Assembly: GCF_900105905.1 (NCBI RefSeq)
Contig: NZ_FNSV01000005.1
Coordinates: 2,356,001 to 2,420,000, forward strand
Direction of reading: 5' to 3'
DNA: 64,000 nucleotides
From: Rhodococcus koreensis
Lineage (GTDB): Bacteria > Actinomycetota > Actinomycetes > Mycobacteriales > Mycobacteriaceae
Positions within the stretch are counted from its first letter, which is position 1. Each line of letters opens with the position of its first letter. Below are positions 44,836 to 53,312 of this stretch, piece after piece. The notes under the pieces are model-generated. The model did not search any database, was not told the DNA's origin, and worked only from the letters and a program-made list of their open reading frames with translations. The translations under genes were made by a program, and so were the position numbers.

Positions 44836-45222
44836 GTGCAGCCCGTCTCCCCTCCCACCGCGCTGGTCATCGACGCGAAGAAACCGCCGATGGGCCCGAT
44901 GCTGGTGACGCCCAATGCCCGGATCAACGGCTTTCCCGTGCCGCTTCGGTGGGGTCACAACGTCATTCCGGCGCCTCCCGGTGTGCACCACATCGAGATC
45001 GCGGTCCCGTGGATCTGGGAGCAGGGCAAGGCGCAGATCACCGTCGACAACCGGTACCACCCGGCGCCCCCGGTGTATTACGCGTCGCCGTTCAGCAGTT
45101 TCAGCAAGGGCGCCATCGACCACCGGCCGGTGAAGAATCCCGGTTTGCTCGGACTGCTGCTGATTCTCACCCCGGTACTCGTGATGATCCTCGCCGTGGT
45201 GGCGTTCGCCCTGTTCGGCTAG
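44836..45222 (+). CDS. Hypothetical membrane-anchored protein
   Basis: 128 residues from GTG 44836. The N-terminal half is soluble and beta-rich (PVPLRWGHNVIPAPPGVHHI, QITVDNRYHP), followed by a single strongly hydrophobic C-terminal helix (GLLGLLLILTPVLVMILAVV) with only three residues after it, so it is likely tail-anchored. No family recognised. The stop codon lies inside GCTAGGCGCCTAGC, a palindrome upstream of the P450 gene. Confidence 0.55.
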   Translation: MQPVSPPTALVIDAKKPPMGPMLVTPNARINGFPVPLRWGHNVIPAPPGVHHIEIAVPWIWEQGKAQITVDNRYHPAPPVYYASPFSSFSKGAIDHRPVKNPGLLGLLLILTPVLVMILAVVAFALFG

Positions 45223-45231
45223 GCGCCTAGC
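45218..45231. promoter_or_regulatory. GCTAGGCGCCTAGC palindrome upstream of the P450
   Basis: A perfect 14-bp palindrome 40 bases upstream of the P450 start, overlapping the preceding stop codon. TTGACA follows at 45236-45241, a good -35 match, without a clear -10. It could be the operator of the TetR encoded with the P450; the alternative is a short terminator stem. Confidence 0.3.
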
Positions 45232-45270
45232 ACCATTGACACTTCTGGCGATGTGTCTCACCATCGATAC

Positions 45271-46488
45271 ATGACCGCACATGTGTCGAGCGCGTCGTTC
45301 GTGCCGAGGTCCGGACCCACGTGGCGCGCCCCGTGGCAGATGTACGCCGCCCTGCGCGACCACGACCCCGTCCATCGCGTCGTCCCCGAGGACGCACCTG
45401 GGAACGACTACTGGGTGTTGTCCCGGCACGCCGACGTCTACGCGGCGGCCCGGGACGCCGAGACGTTCTCGTCCGCCGCCGGCCTCACCACGACGTACGG
45501 CGAGCTGGAGAAGATCGGCCTGCAGGACAATCCGCCGCTGGTGATGCTCGACCCACCCGACCACACCGCGTTCCGCCGCCTCGTGTCGAAGGGATTCACC
45601 CCGCGCCAGGTCACCGCCGTCGAACCGGCGGTCCGGGCGTTCGTGGTGGAGCGCCTCGAACGACTGCGGGAGGCCGGCGAGGGCGATGTCGTGAAGGAGC
45701 TGTTCAAGCCGCTGCCGAGCATGGTCGTCGCCCACTACCTCGGCGTCCCCGAGGAGGACCGGGCGCAATTCGACGGCTGGACCGACGCGATCGTCGCGGC
45801 CAACGCGCAGGGCGACACGCTGCAGGCGACGGGTGCGGTCACCGATCTGATGGGCTACTTCGGCGGACTGATCGAGCGGCGGCGCACCGACCCCGGAGAC
45901 GACACCGTCTCGCAACTCGTCGCGGGCGGGATGGGAGCCGACGGCGATCTCACCGGACTGCTCTCCATCCTCGGTTTCGCGTTCACGATGGTCACCGGCG
46001 GCAACGACACGACCACCGGAATGCTCGGCGGCGCGGTCCAGTTGCTCACCGAACACCGGGATCAACGCCGCGATCTGATCGACCACCCGGAGCTACTCGG
46101 CGACGCCGTAGAGGAATTGCTGCGGCTCACCGCCCCCGTCCAGGGCCTCGCCCGCACGGTGACCCGCGACGTCGAAATCGAGGGCACCACCATCCCCGAG
46201 GGCCGGAAGGTGTTCCTGCTGTACGGCTCCGCGAACCGCGACCCGCGCCGGTTCGGACCGGATTCGGAGGAGCTGGACGTGCGCCGCAGACCGACGCAGA
46301 TCCTCACGTTCAGTCACGGCGCCCACCACTGCCTGGGTGCGGCCGCGGCCCGGATGCAGGCCCGGGTCGCGCTGGAAGAACTGCTGGCCCGCTGCCCCGA
46401 CTTCACGGTCGACGTCGACGCCGTCGTCTACGCCGAGGGCAACTACGTGCGCCGCCCGACGAGCATCCCGTTCCGGGTGCGCGAATGA
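45271..46488 (+). CDS. Cytochrome P450
   Basis: 405 residues from ATG 45271. The oxygen-activating I-helix is FTMVTGGNDTTTG, ELLRLTAPVQ gives the ExxR K-helix region (EELLR), and the haem ligand cysteine is in FSHGAHHCLGAAAARMQ. Typical soluble bacterial P450 length. It hydroxylates an unknown substrate with ferredoxin-supplied electrons; no ferredoxin gene is adjacent. The stop overlaps the TetR start by 4 bases (ATGA, 46485-46488), which suggests that the TetR controls this gene. Confidence 0.93.
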   Translation: MTAHVSSASFVPRSGPTWRAPWQMYAALRDHDPVHRVVPEDAPGNDYWVLSRHADVYAAARDAETFSSAAGLTTTYGELEKIGLQDNPPLVMLDPPDHTAFRRLVSKGFTPRQVTAVEPAVRAFVVERLERLREAGEGDVVKELFKPLPSMVVAHYLGVPEEDRAQFDGWTDAIVAANAQGDTLQATGAVTDLMGYFGGLIERRRTDPGDDTVSQLVAGGMGADGDLTGLLSILGFAFTMVTGGNDTTTGMLGGAVQLLTEHRDQRRDLIDHPELLGDAVEELLRLTAPVQGLARTVTRDVEIEGTTIPEGRKVFLLYGSANRDPRRFGPDSEELDVRRRPTQILTFSHGAHHCLGAAAARMQARVALEELLARCPDFTVDVDAVVYAEGNYVRRPTSIPFRVRE

Positions 46489-47078
46489 ACGCCGACTGGA
46501 TGCGCGACGAACGACCCCGCCTCGCCGCCGAGCGAATCCTCGACGTCGCCGCCCAGCTGTACGTCGACAACGGCATCACCGCTGTCGGTATGGCCGACGT
46601 CGCCCGGGCGGCCGGATGTTCCCGCGCCACGCTGTACCGCTACTTCGACAGCAGACAGGCATTGCAGCTGGCGTTCGTCCACCGCGAGGCCCGGCGCATC
46701 GGCGCACTAGTCGCGGAGGAGGTGTCCGGAACCGCCGACCCGAAGGACGCGATCGTGGAGGCGATGCTGGCCGCGATCCGGCTGGTGCGCGCCGACCCCA
46801 CTCTGGCCGCGTGGTTTCAGCTCGGCGACTCGGGCCTGGCCGCGCAGATCGCGCACTCGTCGGATGTCATCGAGTCGCTGGGCACCGTGTTCCTGGGGCA
46901 GGCGGGATTCTCCGGAGAGGAGACGTCCAGGAAGGCTCGGTGGCTCGTCCGCATCATCGTCTCGCTGCTCACCGTCCCGGGCATCGACGACTCCGACGAA
47001 CGCACCATGCTCGAACAGTTCGTCGCACCTGCATTGGCCGCACACGATGCCGACGAACGGGACGCTCGTTCGATCTGA
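46485..47078 (+). CDS. TetR family regulator coupled to the P450
   Basis: 197 residues. The DNA-binding unit is ADVARAAGCSRATLYRYFDSRQALQLAFV. A ligand domain follows. It is translated from an ATG inside the P450 stop, so both are made from one message, consistent with autoregulation of a small P450 unit. The last codons (ERDARSI) are part of the hairpin in the direct repeat at 47054. Confidence 0.85.
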   Translation: MNADWMRDERPRLAAERILDVAAQLYVDNGITAVGMADVARAAGCSRATLYRYFDSRQALQLAFVHREARRIGALVAEEVSGTADPKDAIVEAMLAAIRLVRADPTLAAWFQLGDSGLAAQIAHSSDVIESLGTVFLGQAGFSGEETSRKARWLVRIIVSLLTVPGIDDSDERTMLEQFVAPALAAHDADERDARSI

Positions 47079-47159
47079 CGCAACGAGCGTCCCGTTCGTC
47101 CGGGCAGGTGAGCGGCAAAGCGTGCGGGAGCACACCACGCCACTCACGTGGGGGTCAGC
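47054..47159. repeat. 106-bp direct repeat, copy A, with terminator hairpins
   Basis: About 101 of 106 bases are identical with 61269-61374, same orientation. The left part is a hairpin with 17-bp perfect arms (CGAACGGGACGCTCGTT and its complement) around an 11-base loop. The right part holds an imperfect stem based on GTGAGCGGC and GCCACTCAC. The copy lies between convergent genes: it contains the last codons and stop of the TetR and the last bases and stop of the APC permease. It is probably a bidirectional terminator that has been duplicated. Confidence 0.85.
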
Positions 47160-48642
47160 GCGTCGCGCCCGCCTGCTCGTCGGCATCGACCTCGAGGGTC
47201 GTCTTCCGGTCGGATTCACCGATCCGCGCGAGGACCCGCGGCTTGCGGAGCCGCAGGTAGCAGTACAGGGCGAGGTAGCCGAGCACGGTCGCGAAGAAGA
47301 TCCACGCGACCACGCCTCGCGCTCCGGACGGGAACGGGTTGAAGCTGTACCAGTACACGAGCACGGACCCGATCGCGGCGAGCACGGTCGCGAGTCCGAT
47401 GCCCAGGCGCAGCGACCGCGACCGCACTGCGCAGTAGCCGGCTGCCAGCGCGGTGAGTCCGTATGCGGCGATCAGCATGTAGCCGGCGTACGTCCCGAGC
47501 AGACCGTACGACGTCTCCGCCGTCGTCACCAGCACGCCGAGGAGCCCGGCCACGAGGTAGATGACGCCGAGGGTCGTCACCGCGCCGACGGGAGTTCCGT
47601 GGCCGGCACTGACCTTGCCGAGGCGGGCGGGCAGCAGACCGTCGCGGGCCAGGGTGTACACGGTCCGGCTGGTACCTGCCATGACCCCGAGTGTGGATCC
47701 GAAGAAGCTGACGGCGACACCGATGTCGATCAGATAGCCGAGCCACCCGACGCCGTTGTGCTCCGCCAGGGTGTCGAGGGGTGCGTTCATGTTCTCGATC
47801 GGCAACCCGCGGAAGCCGAGCACGATGATGTAGGTCGCGACGATGTAGAGCACCCCGCAGGCCAGGACCGAGCCGACGACGGCGAAGCTGATGGCCCGCT
47901 TGGGATGACGCGCCTCGCGGCCCAGCGTGGCGGCGTGGTCGAATCCGGCGAGGGAGAACACGGAGAAGCCTGCGGTCGCGAGGATCGCTGTGGCACTGAA
48001 GCCGTGGAAGTCGAACTGCCGGCTGTCGATCGGTCCGGTGTCCGAATTCGCGAGGACCACGACCAGGAGCACGACGATCACTGCCACCGTGAAGAATTCG
48101 ATGACCAGCAGCAGCTTCGCGGACAGTTTCACCTCACGAAGGTTCAGGGCGGTCACCGCGACCGCGACGGCCCCGGCGCAGATGCCGAGCGTCCACGTGC
48201 TCGCAGGCAGACCCACCTTCTGAAGGAACGCGTCGAGGTAGATCGCCGAGCCGATCACGCACGCGGGTCCCGCGACGAGTGACGACGCGAGGTGGGTGAC
48301 CATGACGAAGAATCCGGCCGGTTTGCCTGCCGCGCGAGCCGCGAGTCCGTACGTCCCTCCGGTGGTGGTGAAGCGTTTGGCCAGCCAGCCGATGCCCCCG
48401 GCGAATCCGAGGACCAGTACCGAGGTCACGGCCCACGTGATCCAGCTGAGGTTGCCGGCGATGGTGACGACGACACCGATGGCGAGGGCCAGCGTCGACG
48501 CGGGCGCCAGAATGCCGAGCGAGACGCCGAACACCGCCCACGTCGGGAGGATTCCGCGCGGCAGTTGACCGGCCTCGGCGTTGGTTTCCGCCGAGGACGT
48601 CATCGTGTCCTCCGTGGTCGATCCATCGTGCACAGTCTTCAT
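47155..48642 (-). CDS. APC family amino acid/amine permease
   Basis: 495 residues, about 12 membrane helices. The N-terminal segment FGVSLGILAPASTLALAIG and the TGGTYGLAARAAG stretch match the amino acid-polyamine-organocation superfamily; FSLAGFDHAATLGREARHPKRAI is the conserved loop between helices 6 and 7. ATG 48642 has GAGGAG six bases upstream. It is divergent from the acyl-CoA synthetase gene; the 230-base gap carries two copies of the palindromic operator. It probably imports the amine or amino acid that the block degrades. Confidence 0.9.
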   Translation of the reverse strand: MKTVHDGSTTEDTMTSSAETNAEAGQLPRGILPTWAVFGVSLGILAPASTLALAIGVVVTIAGNLSWITWAVTSVLVLGFAGGIGWLAKRFTTTGGTYGLAARAAGKPAGFFVMVTHLASSLVAGPACVIGSAIYLDAFLQKVGLPASTWTLGICAGAVAVAVTALNLREVKLSAKLLLVIEFFTVAVIVVLLVVVLANSDTGPIDSRQFDFHGFSATAILATAGFSVFSLAGFDHAATLGREARHPKRAISFAVVGSVLACGVLYIVATYIIVLGFRGLPIENMNAPLDTLAEHNGVGWLGYLIDIGVAVSFFGSTLGVMAGTSRTVYTLARDGLLPARLGKVSAGHGTPVGAVTTLGVIYLVAGLLGVLVTTAETSYGLLGTYAGYMLIAAYGLTALAAGYCAVRSRSLRLGIGLATVLAAIGSVLVYWYSFNPFPSGARGVVAWIFFATVLGYLALYCYLRLRKPRVLARIGESDRKTTLEVDADEQAGATR

Positions 48643-48684
48643 GAATGCTCCTCGCGGATGACAGGACAGAGAGTGTCGAATAGT

Positions 48685-48702
48685 TGGCTGGTGGGCCAGT
48701 TA
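48685..48702. promoter_or_regulatory. Operator copy 1 (TGGCTG-N6-CAGTTA)
   Basis: First of four copies of an 18-bp inverted repeat, consensus TGRYTG-NYGRGC-CARTYA. It is 43 bases upstream of the APC permease start. The half-site spacing suits a TetR- or GntR-type dimer. Confidence 0.6.
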
Positions 48703-48809
48703 TAAATCATCGTGAGGGCGATCACACCCGATGTCAAGAGCGCATCGCGCCCCGAGCGACGTCCGGAAGGCGGGTTGACAGCCCCTGTGAGTGCCGCCAC
48801 AATCTAAAT

Positions 48810-48827
48810 TGACTGATGAGCCAGTTA
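48810..48827. promoter_or_regulatory. Operator copy 2 (TGACTG-N6-CAGTTA)
   Basis: Same palindrome as at 48685, placed 46 bases upstream of the acyl-CoA synthetase start. Bases just right of it (TATCTAT) could be a -10 element, so bound protein would block the promoter. Confidence 0.65.
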
Positions 48828-48872
48828 TCTATTTTCCGATCGACAGCAACGTGAGATCGAGGAGAATCCCCT

Positions 48873-50936
48873 ATGACCACTGTGGTGGCCGAGTCCGTCA
48901 CACAACTGAGCGCCTTCTCCGACCCTGCCTCGGTAGCCGTCGTCGGCGCCTCCGCCGATCCCGCGAAGTGGGGTTACTGGCTGGCGAGCGGCGCCCTGAT
49001 CGGCGAGCACCGCCGCCGAGTCCATCTGGTCAACAGGAGAACCGACACCCTCCTCGAACACCCGTGCCACCCGAACCTGTCGGCCCTCCCCGAGGTCCCC
49101 GACCTCGTGGCTCTCTGTGTGCCGGCGCCGTTCGTCTCGGACGTGGTGGACGAGGCCCTCGCACTCGGCGTCCGCGGATTCCTCGGCGTCACCGCGGGCG
49201 TGCCCGGCGAAGCCGAGCTCGCGGCCCGGATCCGCAGTGCCGGAGCGCGACTCGTCGGCACCAACAGCCTCGGCATCTACGACAGCGCCACCGACCTCTC
49301 GCTGGCGTGGGGGCGGTTCACACCCGGGCCGCTCGCCATCATCTCGCAGAGCGGGCAACTCGGCTCCGAACTCGCGACGCTCGGCGCCCGGCACGGCGTG
49401 GGCGTCTCCCGGTTCGTGTCCATCGGCAACCAGTCCGACGTCACCGCAGCGGAACTGCTCGCCGATCTCGGCAACCACGACCCGACGCGCGTGATCGCTC
49501 TGTACCTCGAAAGTTTCAGCGACGGTGAATCCCTGTTCCGGACGTTGCGTGCCCTGCGGGACACCGGACGACCGACCCTGTTGCTGACCGTTGGCGCCAG
49601 TGCCGCGAGCACGCGCCTGGCACGCTCCCACACAGGCTCACTCACCTCTGCCGTGGATGTCGTCGACGCGGCCTGCCGCGCGGCAGGCGTGCTCCGCGTG
49701 AGCACCCCCGACGAGTTGATCACCGTGGCCCGCGCATTCCTCTCCACCACCGTTCCCGTCGGCAACCGCGTCGCCATCGTCGGAGACAGCGGCGGGCAGT
49801 GCGCGATCGCCGCGGACGTGACGAGCGCGAGCGCACTGACGGTCCCCGACTTCTCGCCGGCGCTCGCCGAATCCATTGCGCTGCAACTGCCTCCCGGTGC
49901 GGCCAGCAGCAATCCGGTCGACCTCGCCGGGGCGGGTGAGCAGGATCTGGGAAGTTACGCGAGCGTCGTCGAGCACGTTCTGCGTGCCGACGAGTCGGAC
50001 GCCGTGGTGCTCACGGGGTATTTCGGCTGCTACGCGCGGGACGCGCCCACTCTCGCCGAACGCGAAGCGGCCGTGGCCGAACGGATCGGCCGGGCGTCCG
50101 TAGAGACGGGCAAACCCGTCGTCGTCCACACCATGGCTCCGGAATCGAGCACCGCACAGGCGTTGTGGCGGCACGGCGTCCCCGTGTTCGACACGATCGA
50201 TTCCGCGGTCCGCGCCCTGTCCGGGCTGTCCAGCCTGCGACCGACGAGGCTGTCGAAGCACCTTCTCTCCGAGCCTGTTCCGCAGGACGGACTCCGGGCG
50301 GGATACTGGGCCGCGCGGGAACTTCTCACCGACCTCGGCGTCACCTTCCCCGACGGCGCAGTCGTGCGGACCCATGAGGAGGCGGTCGACGTGGCCGGCC
50401 GGCTGCGTGCCCCGTTCGTCCTCAAGGCGAGCTGGCTCGAGCACAAGAGCGAGGCGGGCGGCGTCGTGGTCGGCATCGACGGCCCCGAACAACTGGCGCA
50501 CACCTTCCAGGACATGCATTCCCGGCTCGGCGACGGCGACTACGTGCTCGAGGAGCAGGACACCCGGGCGGGGACCGTGGAAATCCTGGTCGGCGCACGC
50601 CGCGATCCCGACCTCGGTCCGGTGATCGTAGTGGGCGCCGGCGGCACCGAAACCGAAGTACTCCAGGACATCGGACTCGAATCGGCCCCCGTCGGACCCG
50701 ACGACGCTCTCGCGATGCTCGAACGCCTCCGCTGCATGCCGCTTCTGCGCGGGTGGCGCGGACGCCCCGCGGTGTGCGTCGACGGTCTGGTCGACGTGAT
50801 CACGCGGGTCTCCCGGTTGATCGCGGAACGGCCCGACATCGCCGAGATCGAGTTGAATCCGGTCCGCGTCGCGCCGGACGGAGCACTCACCGTCGACGCG
50901 CTCGTCGTGGCCGCCGAACCGACCCCCGCCCCGTGA
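48873..50936 (+). CDS. NDP-forming acyl-CoA synthetase (CoA-binding + ATP-grasp)
   Basis: 687 residues. The CoA-binding domain opens with SVAVVGASADPAKWG, the succinyl-CoA-synthetase-like domain carries the probable phosphohistidine in SHTGSLTSA (about residue 253), and the C-terminal ATP-grasp domain reads APFVLKASWLEHKSEAGGVVVG and EIELNPVRV. It makes an acyl-CoA from a carboxylic acid, CoA and ATP with ADP formation, possibly on the acid made by the aldehyde dehydrogenase downstream. It has GAGGAGA ahead of the ATG and begins the plus-strand catabolic run. Confidence 0.88.
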   Translation: MTTVVAESVTQLSAFSDPASVAVVGASADPAKWGYWLASGALIGEHRRRVHLVNRRTDTLLEHPCHPNLSALPEVPDLVALCVPAPFVSDVVDEALALGVRGFLGVTAGVPGEAELAARIRSAGARLVGTNSLGIYDSATDLSLAWGRFTPGPLAIISQSGQLGSELATLGARHGVGVSRFVSIGNQSDVTAAELLADLGNHDPTRVIALYLESFSDGESLFRTLRALRDTGRPTLLLTVGASAASTRLARSHTGSLTSAVDVVDAACRAAGVLRVSTPDELITVARAFLSTTVPVGNRVAIVGDSGGQCAIAADVTSASALTVPDFSPALAESIALQLPPGAASSNPVDLAGAGEQDLGSYASVVEHVLRADESDAVVLTGYFGCYARDAPTLAEREAAVAERIGRASVETGKPVVVHTMAPESSTAQALWRHGVPVFDTIDSAVRALSGLSSLRPTRLSKHLLSEPVPQDGLRAGYWAARELLTDLGVTFPDGAVVRTHEEAVDVAGRLRAPFVLKASWLEHKSEAGGVVVGIDGPEQLAHTFQDMHSRLGDGDYVLEEQDTRAGTVEILVGARRDPDLGPVIVVGAGGTETEVLQDIGLESAPVGPDDALAMLERLRCMPLLRGWRGRPAVCVDGLVDVITRVSRLIAERPDIAEIELNPVRVAPDGALTVDALVVAAEPTPAP

Positions 50937-50971
50937 GTCCATATCCCGAGACAGCACAGGAGAACCATGCG

Positions 50972-51802
50972 ATGACCGAAACCCACTCCCCCAGCCTCGT
51001 CCCGAACACCGCCGACGAATTCCGCGGCCGTGTCGCCGTCGTCACGGGTGGCGGCTCCGGTATCGGACGCGCTGTCGCGATGCGGTGGGCAGCCGCGGGC
51101 GGCACCGTCGTCGTCTTCGGCCGCAGGCAGAACGCGCTCGAGGACACCGTCCGGGCGGCCGAGCGGGTCGGCGGGAAAGCCGAGGCCGTGGTGTGCGACG
51201 TGCGGGATTCCGACGCCGTGGACGCGGCAATCGACGGGGTGGTCGACCGCTACGGCCGACTCGACGCCCTCGTCAACAACGCCGCAGGCAATTTCGTGGC
51301 ACCCAGCGAGGACCTCACGCCGGGCGGGTGGAAGGCCGTGGTGGACATCGTCCTGAACGGCACGTTCTACTGCACCCGCGCGGCAGGCCGCCACATGCTG
51401 GCGACCGGCCGCGGCACCATCCTCAACACCATCGCCAGCTACGCCTGGCACGGTCACCCCGGCACCGTTCACAGTGCGGCGGCCAAGGCGGGTGTCGTCG
51501 CCATGACGCGCACCCTGGCCGTGGAATGGGGCGGCCGCGGCGTCCGGATCAACTGCATCGCACCGGGGCCGACCGAGACCGAGGGAGCCGGCGCGGCCCT
51601 GTGGCCCACCGAGCAGGACCGCGCCCGAGTGCTGTCGAGCGTCCCCGCTGCCCGCTTCACCACGCCGGAGGAGGTCGCCGAGTCCGCGGCCTTCCTGCTC
51701 AGCGACCGCTCCGGCTACGTCACCGGAGAGGTCCTCGTCACCGACGGCGGCCAGTGGCTCGGCAAGTCCGTGTACACGGATTCGCGAGCGGCGGCCCGAT
51801 GA
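50972..51802 (+). CDS. SDR oxidoreductase, 2,4-dienoyl-CoA reductase-like
   Basis: 276 residues from ATG 50972; longer frames overlap the upstream gene. NAD(P) site TGGGSGIGRAV, then NNAAGNF, and the C-terminal VRINCIAPGPTETEG. The catalytic YxxxK is HSAAAKAG, so the tyrosine is replaced by histidine, as in peroxisomal-type 2,4-dienoyl-CoA reductases, whose sequence it otherwise follows. It may reduce an unsaturated acyl-CoA. It overlaps the aldehyde dehydrogenase start by 4 bases. Confidence 0.82.
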   Translation: MTETHSPSLVPNTADEFRGRVAVVTGGGSGIGRAVAMRWAAAGGTVVVFGRRQNALEDTVRAAERVGGKAEAVVCDVRDSDAVDAAIDGVVDRYGRLDALVNNAAGNFVAPSEDLTPGGWKAVVDIVLNGTFYCTRAAGRHMLATGRGTILNTIASYAWHGHPGTVHSAAAKAGVVAMTRTLAVEWGGRGVRINCIAPGPTETEGAGAALWPTEQDRARVLSSVPAARFTTPEEVAESAAFLLSDRSGYVTGEVLVTDGGQWLGKSVYTDSRAAAR

Positions 51803-53232
51803 CCACCACGATTCACACCACCTGGGACCGCGACTCGATCCTCGTCGGCGGGGACTGGATTCCCGTCACCGACTGCACGGAGGTGCACGACCCGGCCACC
51901 GAATCGGTGATCGGCCGGTCCGCGTCGGCCGGCATCGCCCACGTCGACGCGGCCGTCGCGGCGGCACGCTCCGCCGGAACAGCTTGGGGTACAAGTTCTC
52001 CCGAGGATCGCGCCGAGATCCTCGACGCGTTGTGCACCCAGCTGCGCGCGCGGAGGCAGCTCCTCGTCGACACCACCGTCGCCGAAGTGGGTGCCCCCGT
52101 TACCGTGGCGGAGGAAGCGCACATCGACCTCGGTATCGAGATCCTCGCCTCGTATGCGCGGCTCGCCAGGGACCTTCCCTTCCGGGAGCGGCTGGGCCGG
52201 ACGCTGCTGCTGCGCCGCCCCGCGGGTGTCGTCGCCTGCATCACGCCGTGGAATTACCCGTTCTACCAGCTCGCGGCCAAGGTGGGAGCGGCTCTCGCGG
52301 CGGGATGCACCACCGTCGTGAAGCCGGCCGAGCTCACCCCGCTGTCCACCTACCTGTTCGCCGACGCCGCGATCGATGCCGGCCTTCCGGCAGGAGTACT
52401 GAACCTGGTTCCGGGCAGCGGTCGAACGGTGGGGGCCGCGCTGACCGCCCATCCCGGGGTCGACGTGGTGTCCTTCACCGGCTCCACCGCAGTCGGCAGA
52501 GGCGTCGCACACGCCGCCGCCGAATCCCTGACACGCGCGTGCCTCGAGCTCGGCGGCAAGTCGGCGTCCGTGGTGCTCGGCGATGCCCCGCTGCCGGCAG
52601 CGGTCACCGCGACCGTCGACGCCGCCATGCTCAACTCGGGTCAGACGTGCAGCGCGTGGACTCGCCTGCTCGTGCCGCGCACACGGTACGAGGATGCGGT
52701 CGAACTCGCCGCCGGCCACGCCGGCACGTTGCGGGTGGGTGACCCCAGGGACCGCGCGACGCAACTCGGCCCGGTGATCTCGGCTGCCCAGCGACGATCG
52801 ATCGCAGAGGCGGTCGACGCGGCCGTGGCCGGCGGGGCCCGCCTTGCAGCGGGAGGTTCCGGCATGCCCGCCGACCTCGAGACGGGCCACTACCTGCGAC
52901 CGACGGTGCTCGCCGACGTCGGGCCGCACGACCCGATCGTGCGCGACGAAATCTTCGGACCGGTGCTGGTCGTCCTGCCCCACGACGGCGACGACGACGC
53001 GATCCGGCTCGCCAACGACAGCGACTACGGGCTCGGCGGCGCCGTGTGGTCCGCCGACCCGGAACGGGCACTGGGCGTCGCGGCCCGGATGGACACCGGT
53101 CAGGTCGACATCAACGGCGCCCCGTTCAACCCCGAGGCCCCGTTCGGGGGCTGGAAGTCCTCCGGCCTGGGCCGCGAGCTCGGCCGGTTCGGCGTCGAGG
53201 AGTTCACCGAACTGACGGCGGTGCAGCGCTGA
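51799..53232 (+). CDS. Aldehyde dehydrogenase family protein
   Basis: 477 residues from ATG 51799 (ATGA overlap). Active-site glutamate in LELGGKSASVV and nucleophile cysteine in NSGQTCSAWTR; FTGSTAVGR marks the NAD site and EIFGPVLVV the conserved C-terminal block. It oxidises an aldehyde to the acid with NAD(P). Likely substrates are aldehydes from the ThDP decarboxylase or amine oxidase of the same block. The large open frame that begins at 51085 is a shadow of the SDR gene. Confidence 0.93.
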   Translation: MTTTIHTTWDRDSILVGGDWIPVTDCTEVHDPATESVIGRSASAGIAHVDAAVAAARSAGTAWGTSSPEDRAEILDALCTQLRARRQLLVDTTVAEVGAPVTVAEEAHIDLGIEILASYARLARDLPFRERLGRTLLLRRPAGVVACITPWNYPFYQLAAKVGAALAAGCTTVVKPAELTPLSTYLFADAAIDAGLPAGVLNLVPGSGRTVGAALTAHPGVDVVSFTGSTAVGRGVAHAAAESLTRACLELGGKSASVVLGDAPLPAAVTATVDAAMLNSGQTCSAWTRLLVPRTRYEDAVELAAGHAGTLRVGDPRDRATQLGPVISAAQRRSIAEAVDAAVAGGARLAAGGSGMPADLETGHYLRPTVLADVGPHDPIVRDEIFGPVLVVLPHDGDDDAIRLANDSDYGLGGAVWSADPERALGVAARMDTGQVDINGAPFNPEAPFGGWKSSGLGRELGRFGVEEFTELTAVQR

Positions 53233-53312
53233 CCGTCGCACCTACATCCCCACAACCCCATACCCACAGCCCCGCACCGACTCAACCGCATTCGAAGCGA
53301 AGGAACCACGAT

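Noticed and set aside
51085..53232. 715-residue frame fusing an arginine-rich protein to the aldehyde dehydrogenase
   Set aside because: The first 238 residues are the SDR gene read out of frame; the dehydrogenase has its own ATG at 51799 in an ATGA overlap.
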